From NCBI RefSeq assembly GCF_030272615.1, contig NC_081410.1:145910349-145974348 (forward strand): DNA of 64,000 nucleotides. Direction: 5' to 3'. The notes under the pieces were generated by a model. That model had not been told where the DNA came from. It worked only from the letters and a program-made list of their open reading frames with translations, and did no database searches. The DNA is from Cryptomeria japonica. Lineage: Eukaryota > Streptophyta > Pinopsida > Cupressales > Cupressaceae. Below are positions 9,638-19,302 of this stretch, one piece after another. A program made the position numbers and the translations under genes. How positions within the stretch are numbered: the first letter of the stretch is position 1; every line of letters starts with the position of its first letter.

Positions 9638-12600
9638 ATGGCATCATCTAGTTATGGTGTGGCGACTTCGTTGGTTTTCAAGATAACTGATAGGGCAAGG
9701 TTGAAATTCAAGAAACATCCATACAAATCACTAGAAGATGATCCGAATGGAGCATTTTCATATGTTTTGTATGGGGTTTTGCATGTTGAGGATATTAGGG
9801 CATACATCCACTACAATATCAAGGATCTTGGGAATGCTGAAATTCTATCTATATACACCAAGCACATGATAGATGGTATGGACAATCTTAAACCATATTT
9901 GAAATCTCTGTAGGATAAGGGTTTCATTTAGTTTGTGAACTTTCTGATTTTCGATGAACTCGAATGGGTTAGATACATCTTGAGTAGGGTCCATGATGAA
10001 TTCATATGGATTTATAAACCATACAAGATCACAAAGAGTGCAATCCAATTGGTGATATGTCTGAATGCAACTGGTGAAGTTCCTGGTCTGAGAAATGTGA
10101 AGAACACGATAGTGACAGAGGTAACTGGTTCCCAACATGATAGAAGATCGATGACTATCAGTGATATTATTGTGTATGATGTGATATTTGCCTCCATGGT
10201 GATAGGGTATAAAGTATATCAATCTAGCAGGGGAAATTCAGTCTCTGACACAACAATATATGCAACTTATCAAATTCTAAAGGAGGACAAGTTGTATGAT
10301 TGGTGAGAGGTACTTCTGAGCGAGCTTATGAGCAATTTGATGAAGATGAAGCAGTATAAGAAGCATGCCTTTAAGTTTGGTACTTTGATTGTCTGTCTAG
10401 CCTTCTATTTCATGAAGGAGATCCCCGGTGTAGACAAAATTCAATGGGCATATGAAAAACTGATGGCGGTGCAGATCAAGGAAGCCTTATAAGGATTAGG
10501 AGATGCTCAAGCACATTAATCTATCCTACGGGGTTATAGAAAGGATCTCCAAGGAGATTGTAGAAAAGTATGAGGACACCATATGCTTCATGGTGGAAAT
10601 TGACCAATGCCTAATGGAAGTTGTTGAACCAAGAATAGTGTGGATCATGCCCATGGGGTATAAAGTTGATACAAATAATCTTGACATGTATGCTCAACAT
10701 CTTTTGAGCAAATCGGTGGATGAAAAGGAAGAGAGATTTGGAACGTATAAAGAGAAAATTTTGAGCCTGCACTCCCAATTCACTAAACTTGGAATGCTGA
10801 AGAGAGTGAGGAAAGAAGTAAATAAAATTGCTAAAGATATGGACATTACTAAGGAAGCAGTCCGCAGAGCCCGAGACTAAAACAACCTGAAGGAGGAGGA
10901 CATGGTCCAACAAAAGAAGACCAAATTGGCCTCTACTCCTCCTAAGCCAACGCAAACCAAGTTAGCACCTTCCTCCGATGCTCAAAAGCCTATCCCTCCA
11001 CCAAAGCCTCAAACCAAATCATCTAGTGGAGTAGAGAAGAGTAAGAAAGGGAAGCCAAAGAGAGTCTATGTGGCAACCACTACTAAAGGAGAGATATAAT
11101 CTGATGAAGCAATGATGAAAGTTAAGAAGACTGCTACCTCTGCCAGGGTAGTCAATAAGCCACCATTCGGTGAAGGTTAGCCAAGAAAGAAGCAAAAAGT
11201 TCAAGTTGAGCAATCTAGAAGACCTCAACCTAGCAAGAAGCCCAAGTCTGAGCTTGATGAAGCTTTGAAGTTTGGAAAGCTAGAAGGTAAATGCACTATT
11301 GTGCCCCCCATTTCATTAAGTCAAATAGTTGATTCAGTTGTAAAGGAAGGAAATTTGAAGCATGTATCAGAATGCTATGGGAATTGTGATGAGAATGATC
11401 AAAGAGAAATAGAAGAAGTCATTGTAGAGTACATGAATGTATATAGCAAAGCCCTGATAGAATTATAATCAATGATTCCGAAGGGTTTATATAAAATTTT
11501 GGATGCTAGATTGTATACAACTAGTCTGGAAGATGAGAGAATAAAAGAGTATGTATTGGTTAATCTATGCTCTGTAATTTCTAAGAGTGAAGTAGACAAA
11601 CTTCTTAAGATCGAGAAGAGCATATTTAGAAGAAAAAATAGAGTTAACTGAAGTGGCCATGAAAATAGAAAGAATTTTGAAACAATGTTTGGAAGAGCAT
11701 AAGTATGAGATAAATCCAGTGAAAGATGACACCATTCCGGAAGTGCATACACATGATACCTCCATTCTGGATGAGTGAACAAATGTACAAACTATAGTTG
11801 GAGATGATATTGTTGATAATTAGAAGGTTACAGACTTTGGTGAAGCTAGTTAGACCCCTCCGATGACAAATGTTGAATCAGAAAAGGCAACTGAGGAGGT
11901 TGGCGGTGAGAAGGGTAAAGAGGCAAAGAAGGAGAAGGATGGAGATAAGATTGAGCAGGTTCCAATGGCAAGAGACATTGTGGACAAGGGCAAGCAGGTT
12001 ATCAAAGATACTAAACTCACCAAAGGACCTATAGATCTTAACTCACTATCTCTTGTCCAAGCACTCAAGCTTGCATCACTTGCATAGGCCAAGGCGAGTG
12101 GACTTATTGGAATATCACTCTGAGGAAAAAGAACTCATATCCATGGATACATATGTGTTGGAGAAAATTCTACCATCATTCAAGCAAGATTTAGGAGACA
12201 CCCTCTGGTAAGCTGAGGAATATGTTAAAGTCGGTGGATTCTCATTTTGTATCTTTGGAGAAAGTTGTAGAAGGAAAGATCCTTAAACAATTCAATGCCA
12301 TGCGGTTAAGGACAATTTTGAAGATGGTTAAAGGTGATAGGGTTGGTTTGACTGGCAGTTTGAAGGCTATTCAAGAAGCATTGGACGAAGGTGGTAAGAT
12401 ATACAATTCATGTCTTCTTTTGCCTAAGTTCACAATTGAAAATGATAAGAATATTAAGGAATGTGAAGGGAAATTACCCGGTATTTATCAATCATTTGCC
12501 CCCCAATCAGTTTTTGTCAGTAATCTTGAAGCTCAGGTGATGGATCTACTTGACAAATTCAAGACTCTTATTCAAGAAAAGGATAGAGTAGTTGGCAGAG

Positions 12601-12830
12601 TGGGAGAACTTACGAACTTAATAACTCCCTGGTTGGATACCTTGTTGAGAAGTCAATAGGATGTTATGAATTCTTTGAATAAGAGTGTTCTGTCATATCT
12701 GAGAGGAGTTGAGATGCATGCCTACCTATTTAGTGCTCTTATCAATATTTTGGAGAACTTGAAGAAAGGTTAGGATGGTCACCTACAATCCATGAAGACC
12801 ATTTTTGCAAACATCTTTAAATTTTTGTAA
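9638..12830 (+). pseudogene. second ORF of the pol-less element, about 1,060 codons, unknown function
   Basis: Starts MASSSYGVATSLVF at 9638 and can be followed to a TAA at 12828-12830, with frameshifts near 10490, 11625 and 12110-12220 and scattered stops mostly explained by C-to-T changes. Residues 1-420 look globular, with no recognised domain. A Lys/Pro/Ser-rich linker (about 10902-11250, e.g. PTQTKLAPSSDAQKPIPPPK) follows. The C-terminal third is helical and acidic (about 11265-12830), with probable coiled coils near 12222-12660. No protease, polymerase, zinc finger or membrane segment was seen. Position between gag and the polypurine tract matches the env-like ORF of Sireviruses. A captured host sequence is the alternative. 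Confidence 0.6.
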
Positions 12831-13013
12831 GTTATTGAGTCTACCCTTGTACATAAATTTTGGCATATCCCTACCTTTGCCATTGATGACAAAGGAGGAG
12901 AGAGTGGAATGAAAAATGATGTATATTCTAGAGGGGATCTTGTTGAGTTGTTGCAATTTTGAAGTTTTGCAATATATGACTGTCATTTTTCATCAAGTGT
13001 TCCCATCAATGTC

Positions 13014-13025
13014 AAAGGGGGAGAT
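13014..13025 (+). promoter_or_regulatory. polypurine tract
   Basis: AAAGGGGGAGAT directly abuts the TGTTGG start of the 3' LTR. A second purine tract of similar context (GATGACAAAGGAGGAGAG) lies about 125 bp upstream, so tracts are repeated as in some Copia lineages. Confidence 0.85.
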
Positions 13026-14152
13026 TGTTGGCAAGAGACACTGTACCGGTTGAGTTAAGTGCATGAGGAATGTTTTGGGGTTGTCATTGATGGAAACTCA
13101 GATTTGAAATCACATCCGGTATATGTAGAATTGATCTACCAAAACTTTTGATATTCATTTTGCTTAAGTTTGGAAGGTGGAATACAGTTTGCGATAGAGT
13201 ATGAGTACATTGAGCATAAATCAATTTTGGTTGCATAGTTTTGGTTGCGGTGGAAGAGGTAGTTGATTGGATGTTTGAGACAACTTATTTTGCAATCCCA
13301 GTCTCTAGTATTGATTCTTGTGCAAGATTGAAGATCCGATATCTGGTAATTCAGGAAGAACAAGGTTATTTTGGTGTAGTGTGTTATGTGGAATATTTGG
13401 GATGATTTCGATTATTGGTTTTGAGTTCGATGTGATTGAGCCAACATGTGTGAAGAATTTTATCATTTTGTTTAGGTCCGCATATGAAATTGTAATTGGT
13501 TTGAGCGGACCTATTATTACACGTTTCATGTTGTGTGTTATGTGGTTTTCAAGCCGACATGGAATTGATTTAATCGGGTGGTGTGGATATATAAGACCGA
13601 TTCATTTGAATTTTGCAGATATAGATGTGAGTATGAGAAGGTTGTATGAGTGTTGGTGTGCATTTTCATGTGCGCTATCATTCAATTGGTGCTTTGGTAT
13701 GTGACAACAACAAAACATAGTAGTTTGACATAACAATGGAAGAAGACTATTTGCGCTTAACCAAAACTGTAATTAGGCATTTGGAGATGTTATTCCTTCA
13801 GTTCATGTAATTTGGATTGTTGTTCAATCTTTGTAAGGCAATGACCCTTCTCCGGGTTGTAGCCCTCTTTTGTAATTGAGCAGTGAGCTCTCCAAGTTGT
13901 AGCCCTCTTGTAATATTATTAAACTCTTGATCACATTATTATAATATTGCGGGTCTCAATCCCACTATGGTTTTTCCCTTTCCGGGTTTCCACATAAAAA
14001 TTCTAGTGTTATGGTTTTGTGCTTGCTTGCATTTATTTTCTGCACTTTTCTTTTATTCATTTGCATCTGGTGGTTTAAGAATCAGGTTAAGAAAGTTGTT
14101 AGTTGCAGAACACTAATTCATCCCCGCCTCTTAGTGTTCATTGATTCCAAAA
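13026..14152 (+). repeat. 3' LTR, about 1,127 bp
   Basis: Begins TGTTGGCAAG after the polypurine tract and ends GATTCCAAAA, parallel to the 5' LTR end GATTCCAATA. Carries ACCGGT/CCGGT motifs near its start, a TATA-like GATATATAAGACC near 13587, a CTATGGTTTTTCCC...TTTCCAC module near 13965-13990, and a C-rich end (CATCCCCGCCTCTTAGTG). Confidence 0.85.
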
Positions 14153-15449
14153 ATGCTCTTTTTGAATAATATATATAAAGGAAATGTGTTCTGATGGTTT
14201 AGATTGTTTTATGGAACTGACTGATTATGCATATCATGAAACTGTGAGATATCTTGATGATTTATGATTTGTGTTTTATCCCTAGACTTTAGGAACATGT
14301 TAGGGGGAGTGCCTTCCAAGTGAGTGTTGGGGTCTAGAGAGAGGGTTGCCAGGATATCTCATTGGAAGTTACTTGTAAATAAATGATAATCTTAAGTAAT
14401 TAATCTATATGGGTTGGGTAGTAAGTTTTCACATTAATAAGAATGAAATGTTTTTGGTGCCCCAGTCATGGCCTAGAGTGCTAATAAAGGCTCATGATGA
14501 GATTTGGGAAGGCCTTGGAGAGGCTAACCGAACTCCCTTGATTCTTTCAAAGGTTGAGACAACTCCACATGGGTGTCACAGGTGTTGGGGTGAGTCCCCA
14601 GGATCTCCCTTTTCTGTTGTGATAGCATGTGATGACACTTTATTCTACTTGTGTCCTTGGTCTTAGCCTTGTTTTAAGGAAGTCTCTGGTTAGTCTTTTT
14701 TAATATTTGAGCCTGCCTCTCATGTTGATCATCTTTGCATATGCTATTTGGTTGTTCTCTTGTAAGTCTTGATTTATGGTTGAGCCTATGTCTTGTGTAG
14801 ATAGCCTTTGTTATTATTATCATGTATATATTTTGTCAATCTAATTTTACTGTGTGTAGGGCCTTATATCATTCTCTAGAGCATGGGAGGTGGTTCCTTA
14901 TTGGTTCCACGTGGTCGGGTGGTTAATGTTTTTCTTCCATTGGGATATTTTCTCTACATTGGATGTTTGTGAGCATGAATGATATTTCTACTATTCTCCA
15001 ATTCTTGTACTATGGATTTATGGAGCAGAAGTATGTCACAACTTCCTATTTGTAGAAAATGATGTATATTTGTATCAAGACACCTGTACATGATGTAATA
15101 TGTATTATAACTTATGTAATGTTGATTAGGAAGAAGTAGATATTAGTATTGTTAGTTTAGGATTATTTGATGAACTGGTATTAAATGGATATATAGTAGA
15201 ATAGTCACTAATCATTAATGGATATTCTGTATCTCCTTATTGATGTTGTAGTTTAAGTAATGACGTTATGATACCCTAGTGTAGAATGTTAAGGATGTTT
15301 ATATGATTATTTCCGCCTGTGTACTTTAGTTTCATTTATGTTCGTGTTTAATTTGTGTATGAAATTTATAATGAATAATGAGTTAATGAAGTTTGGTGTG
15401 ATGTTGTAATCCTTAAAAATAAAATTATCTCCAATTTTTCTAGATTACA
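14153..15449. other. no gene recognised
   Basis: About 1.3 kb of AT-rich sequence. A TTAGGGGGAGTG near 14309 resembles a polypurine tract but no LTR pair could be matched to it. The short frame at 14409-14666 shows no domain. Confidence 0.5.
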
Positions 15450-15521
15450 GTTTCTCAAGGTTTTCATGATGGTCGTTATAGTTGTTGATTCAAGATTAAG
15501 GTTCAATGGGATGGCTTCTGG

Positions 15522-15929
15522 TCACCCTCTTCATTAGATGTTTTGAAGATAATTCCTAATGGTTCATTTAGAGGTAATCCTAGGCATGTTGGAATTGGAG
15601 GAGTTGGTAGAGATACTTCTAGAGTGGCTCTTTTCTTCTTCTTTATATAAAAAGGACACCATATTAATAACTTTACAAAAGCTTTTACAATCCCTTATGT
15701 TTTGGAGAGATGTTGTGCTCTAGAATGGAGAAAAAACATCTATGAATCTCATTTACAAATTATTGTTGATATGATAAATAGATATTAGTTGGAGGGAGTA
15801 AGTTGGCAATTGGCCTTGGTCATAAGGCATATGATAAGACTTTTTAAACCTTTGGAATCTATTACCTTTTCCAACATTCCTTAGGAATGGAACAAGGTGA
15901 CAAATTGTTTGGCAAGATGGGTTTATGAG
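15522..15929 (+). pseudogene. LINE RNase H domain, upstream part
   Basis: One frame reads through KIIPNGSFRGNPRHVGIGG, a typical plant LINE RNase H start with the first catalytic Asp replaced by Asn. It continues through ALEWRKNIYES (around the catalytic Glu), an LQIIVDM stretch (catalytic Asp), and NKVTNCLARW near the end, where the usual NxxAD has lost its Asp. In-frame stops lie near 15648, 15787 and 15882. The frame stops at the TRIM and resumes immediately after it at 16274 (HMGRWS). The enzyme would remove RNA from the RNA-DNA hybrid; this copy is dead. Confidence 0.75.
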
Positions 15930-16064
15930 TGTTGAGACATGGACCAGCTAGGACTTGAACCTAGGACCTTCCATACGCTGCTAAGGTACTCTACCACTGA
16001 GCTATTGGCCCCTCTTGGACCAGTCCATTGTCGGTTTGGGTGTGGCTCATTTCCAACACCAACA
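15930..16064 (-). repeat. TRIM 3' LTR (minus orientation) with Pol III-type A and B boxes
   Basis: Same layout as the 5' LTR and better preserved. TAGCTCAGTGGTAGAG matches the tRNA D-arm/A-box exactly, GGTTCAAGTCC is the B-box, and GGGCCA can pair with TGGTCC as an acceptor-like stem with one G-U pair. The anticodon arm is abnormal: ACCTT and AAGGT pair around a 12-base loop instead of seven. Confidence 0.85.
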
Positions 16065-16120
16065 CCCCCCCCCCTCTTAAGCCACACCTCTCGTGTGCTT
16101 GGGGCTCCTAGCCTGGACCT

Positions 16121-16133
16121 GGCTCTGATACCA
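16121..16133 (-). promoter_or_regulatory. TRIM primer binding site
   Basis: On the minus strand TGGTATCAGAGCC is an exact match to the plant initiator Met-tRNA primer site. It abuts the end of the 5' LTR with no gap. Confidence 0.92.
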
Positions 16134-16268
16134 TATTGAGACATGGACCAGCTAGGACTTGAACCTAGAACCTTCCATACGTTGCTAAGGTGCTCTACCA
16201 CTAAGCTACTAGCCCCTCTTGGACCAGTCCATCGTCGGTTTGGGTGTGGCTTATTTTCAACACCAACA
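16134..16268 (-). repeat. TRIM 5' LTR (minus orientation) with Pol III-type A and B boxes
   Basis: Reading the minus strand, the LTR contains TAGCTTAGTGGTAGAG (A-box/D-arm-like; TAGCTCAGTGGTAGAG in the other copy) and GGTTCAAGTCC (B-box). The T-arm CTAGG-TTCAAGT-CCTAG is a perfect 5-bp stem with a 7-base loop. The boxes lie about 37 bases apart, as in tRNAs. Confidence 0.85.
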
Positions 16269-16500
16269 ATGAGCATATGGGAAGGTGGAGTGTTGGGGAC
16301 TGGGGGCAGTTTTCCTTAGAGTATTCTCAGATTCTAGAGAATTTGGTTATGGAGGACATGTGCAATTATGTTGGTGGTTTGAGGGAGTCCTGATTTGGTG
16401 TTTCCTTGTTGTTTGGCCTTCTATTGAGCTTGTTGGTTGTGTCTTCTTCGTAATACTCTTTACTGATTAATAAAATTTTTACCCCTTTTTTAAAAAAAAA

Positions 16501-17514
16501 GACAATATGCATGTAAGAATTAATGCAATATTCTCATAGGACTTCAAACAAAGGATTTAGCCATCCCAAGGTGTTAAAATGCTCATAGGTCTAATGTTAT
16601 GCCCAAGTTCTTACATCTAGAGGTGACATTATTATCCACCCCCTCCCAATGGAAACTCCTTATGGCTAAGAATTCAATTGAAATTGGAGCACATAATTCC
16701 TAAAGGTCTTATATTGTGCCTTTTAGGTCTTGAATCTAAGATGTAGCCACTGGGTGGTGCCATGTACACTGCCCCTAAATAACATCACTTAAAAGCCAAT
16801 CACTACATATAGGTTTTAATAAGCGATGACTAAGATTCCAATATAGCATGTGCCCATGATCTTCAATGTGATTTTATAATGAAATTGGAGAGAACTTTAA
16901 TGATGAAATACTTTAACTTTAATGAGGTTCCCAATGTGCTTTTATTTCTTGAGAAATGATATTCTTAACAAAGAGTAAAATATCTTCAAGTATGATGGCA
17001 CTTTTACATGTATCTACTTGAACTCTTCCATGAATTTTTAAATCCATATTGATTCTTCAAGAGCTACTTTTGTATTTCACCATTGTGATTCAAAGAAAAA
17101 ATAGAAGATAGATATTTTATTAAAGTATTGCATCATCCATGTAATAACACCCACACCATATGTTTTTCAAGGCATGGTCTATAATAGAATCACCAATATG
17201 GTCAATAACATAATAATCAATTAAACTTGATTCTTGGTACAAAGAAATATATAATATTGCGCATTTGTCATTTGCCAAAGATCATATAATATTCCTCATA
17301 AAAGTAATAAGGAGATCAACATATATTTTCATGAGCATAAGCATGAATGATTAGTTTTCTTGTTTAATGAAAATTGGACATGGTACTACATGTAGTAATG
17401 ATCCATAAAAATTTAAGCAACGGGTGAGCTATCCTTTCCAAACTTGCTCCCTGGAGAGTTTATTAGAGCGATAGCTACCCTTTTAAGTAGTTGCAACACC
17501 TAGTAAGTGTTGAA
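16501..17514. other. no gene recognised
   Basis: AT-rich sequence after the LINE poly(A), with no reading frame, repeat structure or RNA gene that I could support. Confidence 0.5.
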
Positions 17515-18674
17515 TGTTATTACAGGCAAGGCAACTAAGAGGGGGGGGGGGGGGTGAATCAGTTGTACAAACAAATCCAAAATCTTTTCCTTAAATCAAA
17601 TCCTTATTAACTTAACTTTATCACTTAATTCACAAAAAGATGTGTACATTAAAGAACATGAAAGGCGTAACACATCATACACAGAGGAAATGCTAGATTT
17701 TACGTGGAAAAACCATGGAGAATGTTATTCTCAATATGAACACCTGTTAGGGTGACATCGGTTAAGGTGATTTTTACAAAGAACGGCTCACTGCCACGGG
17801 CTCATTTTCTAAAAGAAAGAAAGAAAGGCTCACTACCTAGATGAAGGAGAATAAAAGATAAAGAATCCACCATAGATATACCTCTACAACAGTAAGATTT
17901 GTAGATACCTTCGACTCACTACTTCTGGTACCTAACACATGAAAGTCCTTGTTGAAAACCCTTCACCAACACAACACTCATCAAACAATTAGGGAGATAG
18001 ATCCTCTTTCACATACCTTCATCGAATTTTACTTCCTTTATATATACATAATAACCATTCTCTATTTACACATATCATCCTCAATAAATTATCATTTATT
18101 TATATCACCCTCACATATGCAAAATCTCCCAAGGTCAGCTAAGCATCTTAACCGAACACAATTCAAATTAGGTTGGCACTAAACATTCCTACGATGGAAA
18201 AGAATGTAAAGTGGACCACAACAATCTTAACTGAGACCAAAATAAACATCAAACACATTATATACAATGATCCATAATCATTAGAGCAATAATGTGAAGT
18301 GTAAACACCCAATGTTAGCCAAACCTTGAGTAAACACCATTGAACTTATCAAGAACTTGTACCAATTTAATAGAATGAAGTTAATGACATAATCAACTTA
18401 TCTCCAAAACTGCAACACCAGAAACCATAAGGCAGAGAAACGTGACGCATGCATTTCACACAAAAAATACTATCACACATTGGTGAACACAACTTCCTTA
18501 GCACTACAATTCAGACCATCAAATCCCAAATATAGCGTCTCTATTTACTACTTAACTGTATATTAAAACCACATGAATAGATGTACAATATAGAAGACAT
18601 GCAACACAAATCTCTCAACACAACTACACAAGAAACTGAATATCAATTATACCAACTGGTTACTAATGACAACA
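17515..18674 (-). repeat. probable solo LTR, Copia-like, minus strand
   Basis: On the minus strand the 3' end reads CACCCCC...CTCTTAGTTGCC and closes CCTGTAATAACA. This matches the C-run plus CTC(A/T)TAGT end of the LTRs at 13026 and 50714. An upstream CCATGGTTTTTCCACGTAAA module is also shared, and a TATA-like TATATATAAAGG lies near 18035-18047. The start is placed at TGTTGTCATTAG (18674) but could be tens of bases further out. No target duplication was found and no second LTR is visible. Confidence 0.6.
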
Positions 18675-18744
18675 CATAAACAACTCATTCTGCCCAAGGA
18701 CCGACAAACCAAAATTGCTATATGGAGTAGAGGAAAAAGTTCAT

Positions 18745-19302
18745 GATGCAAATTTTTTCAATGCACTAAAGGATATATATGTTGTTGAGGCAATAATAAT
18801 TGCAACCCATGCATCACTTTTTGCATAAGCAACAATTGAGGAGCAAGAGAAGAGACATGAAATATTAAACAAAAAGCATGTTGCCCTCAATGCAGCCTTC
18901 TATCAAATGTACATAGAAAATATCAAATTGAAGGACTTGGCTAGGAAAGAGTCTAGGGCATCATCTTTTGTTGTAGTGATTGAACAATGGCCTCCTCCCC
19001 CTCATAAGAAACGAGAATAGGTAGGAATGGGGGAATTAGATGATGTTGCCCCTACTGGCCCATTTGAAATGGAGAAATTGAAATATGAAAATAAAGTCTT
19101 AGGGCTTGTAATTAAAAAGAAGGAAAGAATGTTGGTTTGGGCGAAGAAGAAAAATAAGGAAAGTTACCTAGATGTCATGCAGGGGACAATCTATGCCTCA
19201 TATCAACATATTTTTCAAGCCCACAAGCAAATGCGGGACTTAGTTAAATTCTTTAAACCAATGAGAATCGCATGGCGACCTAGGGCTGCAATTTTAAAAT
19301 AA
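18745..19302 (+). pseudogene. charged helical protein fragment, unknown
   Basis: One frame runs from about 18745 to a TAA at 19300-19302 with stops near 18826 and 19018 that fit CAA/CAG decay. Residues are strongly helical and charged (EEQEKRHEILNKKHVALNA; later KYENKVLGLVIKKKERMLVW) with a Pro-rich hinge PPPPHKKRE. It looks like a coiled-coil piece of a retroelement protein. It is not assignable and lies beside the solo LTR. Confidence 0.35.

Larger units (their letters stand above)
7095..14152 (+). mobile_element. pol-less Sirevirus-like (Copia) LTR element with gag and a second long ORF
   Basis: Two directly repeated LTRs (7095-7990, truncated at its start, and 13026-14152) flank a 5-kb interior. 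In order this holds a tRNA-iMet-type primer site, a gag fragment with zinc knuckles, a spacer, a second ORF of about 1,060 codons and a polypurine tract. No protease, integrase or reverse transcriptase motif was seen between gag and the second ORF. Two PPT-like copies (ACAAAGGAGGAGA near 12889, TCAAAGGGGGAGA near 13012), long LTRs and CCGG motifs in the LTR recall Sireviruses, Copia elements often carrying an extra env-like ORF. That lineage call is an inference. The element needs pol from elsewhere and is broken by many stops. Confidence 0.8.
15930..16268 (-). mobile_element. complete TRIM (miniature LTR retrotransposon) with tRNA-like LTRs
   Basis: A 339-bp element on the minus strand: two 135-bp LTRs (15930-16064 and 16134-16268), a 69-bp interior, and a perfect 5-bp target duplication ATGAG (15925-15929 and 16269-16273). 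On the minus strand the interior begins with TGGTATCAGAGCC directly after the 5' LTR and ends in a purine/G run before the 3' LTR start TGTTGG. The LTRs differ at about 10 of 135 positions. There is no coding capacity, so copying depended on another element's enzymes. The 3' part of each LTR resembles a tRNA. Confidence 0.93.
15450..16500 (+). mobile_element. 5'-truncated L1-type LINE, interrupted by a TRIM
   Basis: Holds only the C-terminal RNase H region of a plant LINE ORF2 and its 3' tail. The tail ends in AATAAAATTTTTACCCC, a T run and A9 at 16492-16500. The left limit is approximate and I could not match a target duplication. A complete miniature LTR element sits inside at 15930-16268. 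Confidence 0.75.

Noticed and set aside
15935-16010. Functional tRNA gene on the minus strand
   Set aside because: D- and T-arms are good, but the anticodon loop has about 12 bases, the acceptor is imperfect and it lies inside an LTR; called as a promoter-like tRNA relic.
15923-16276. 117-codon minus-strand open frame
   Set aside because: It spans both TRIM LTRs and the interior; the two halves read alike because the LTRs are repeats, and A/B boxes and primer site explain the sequence.
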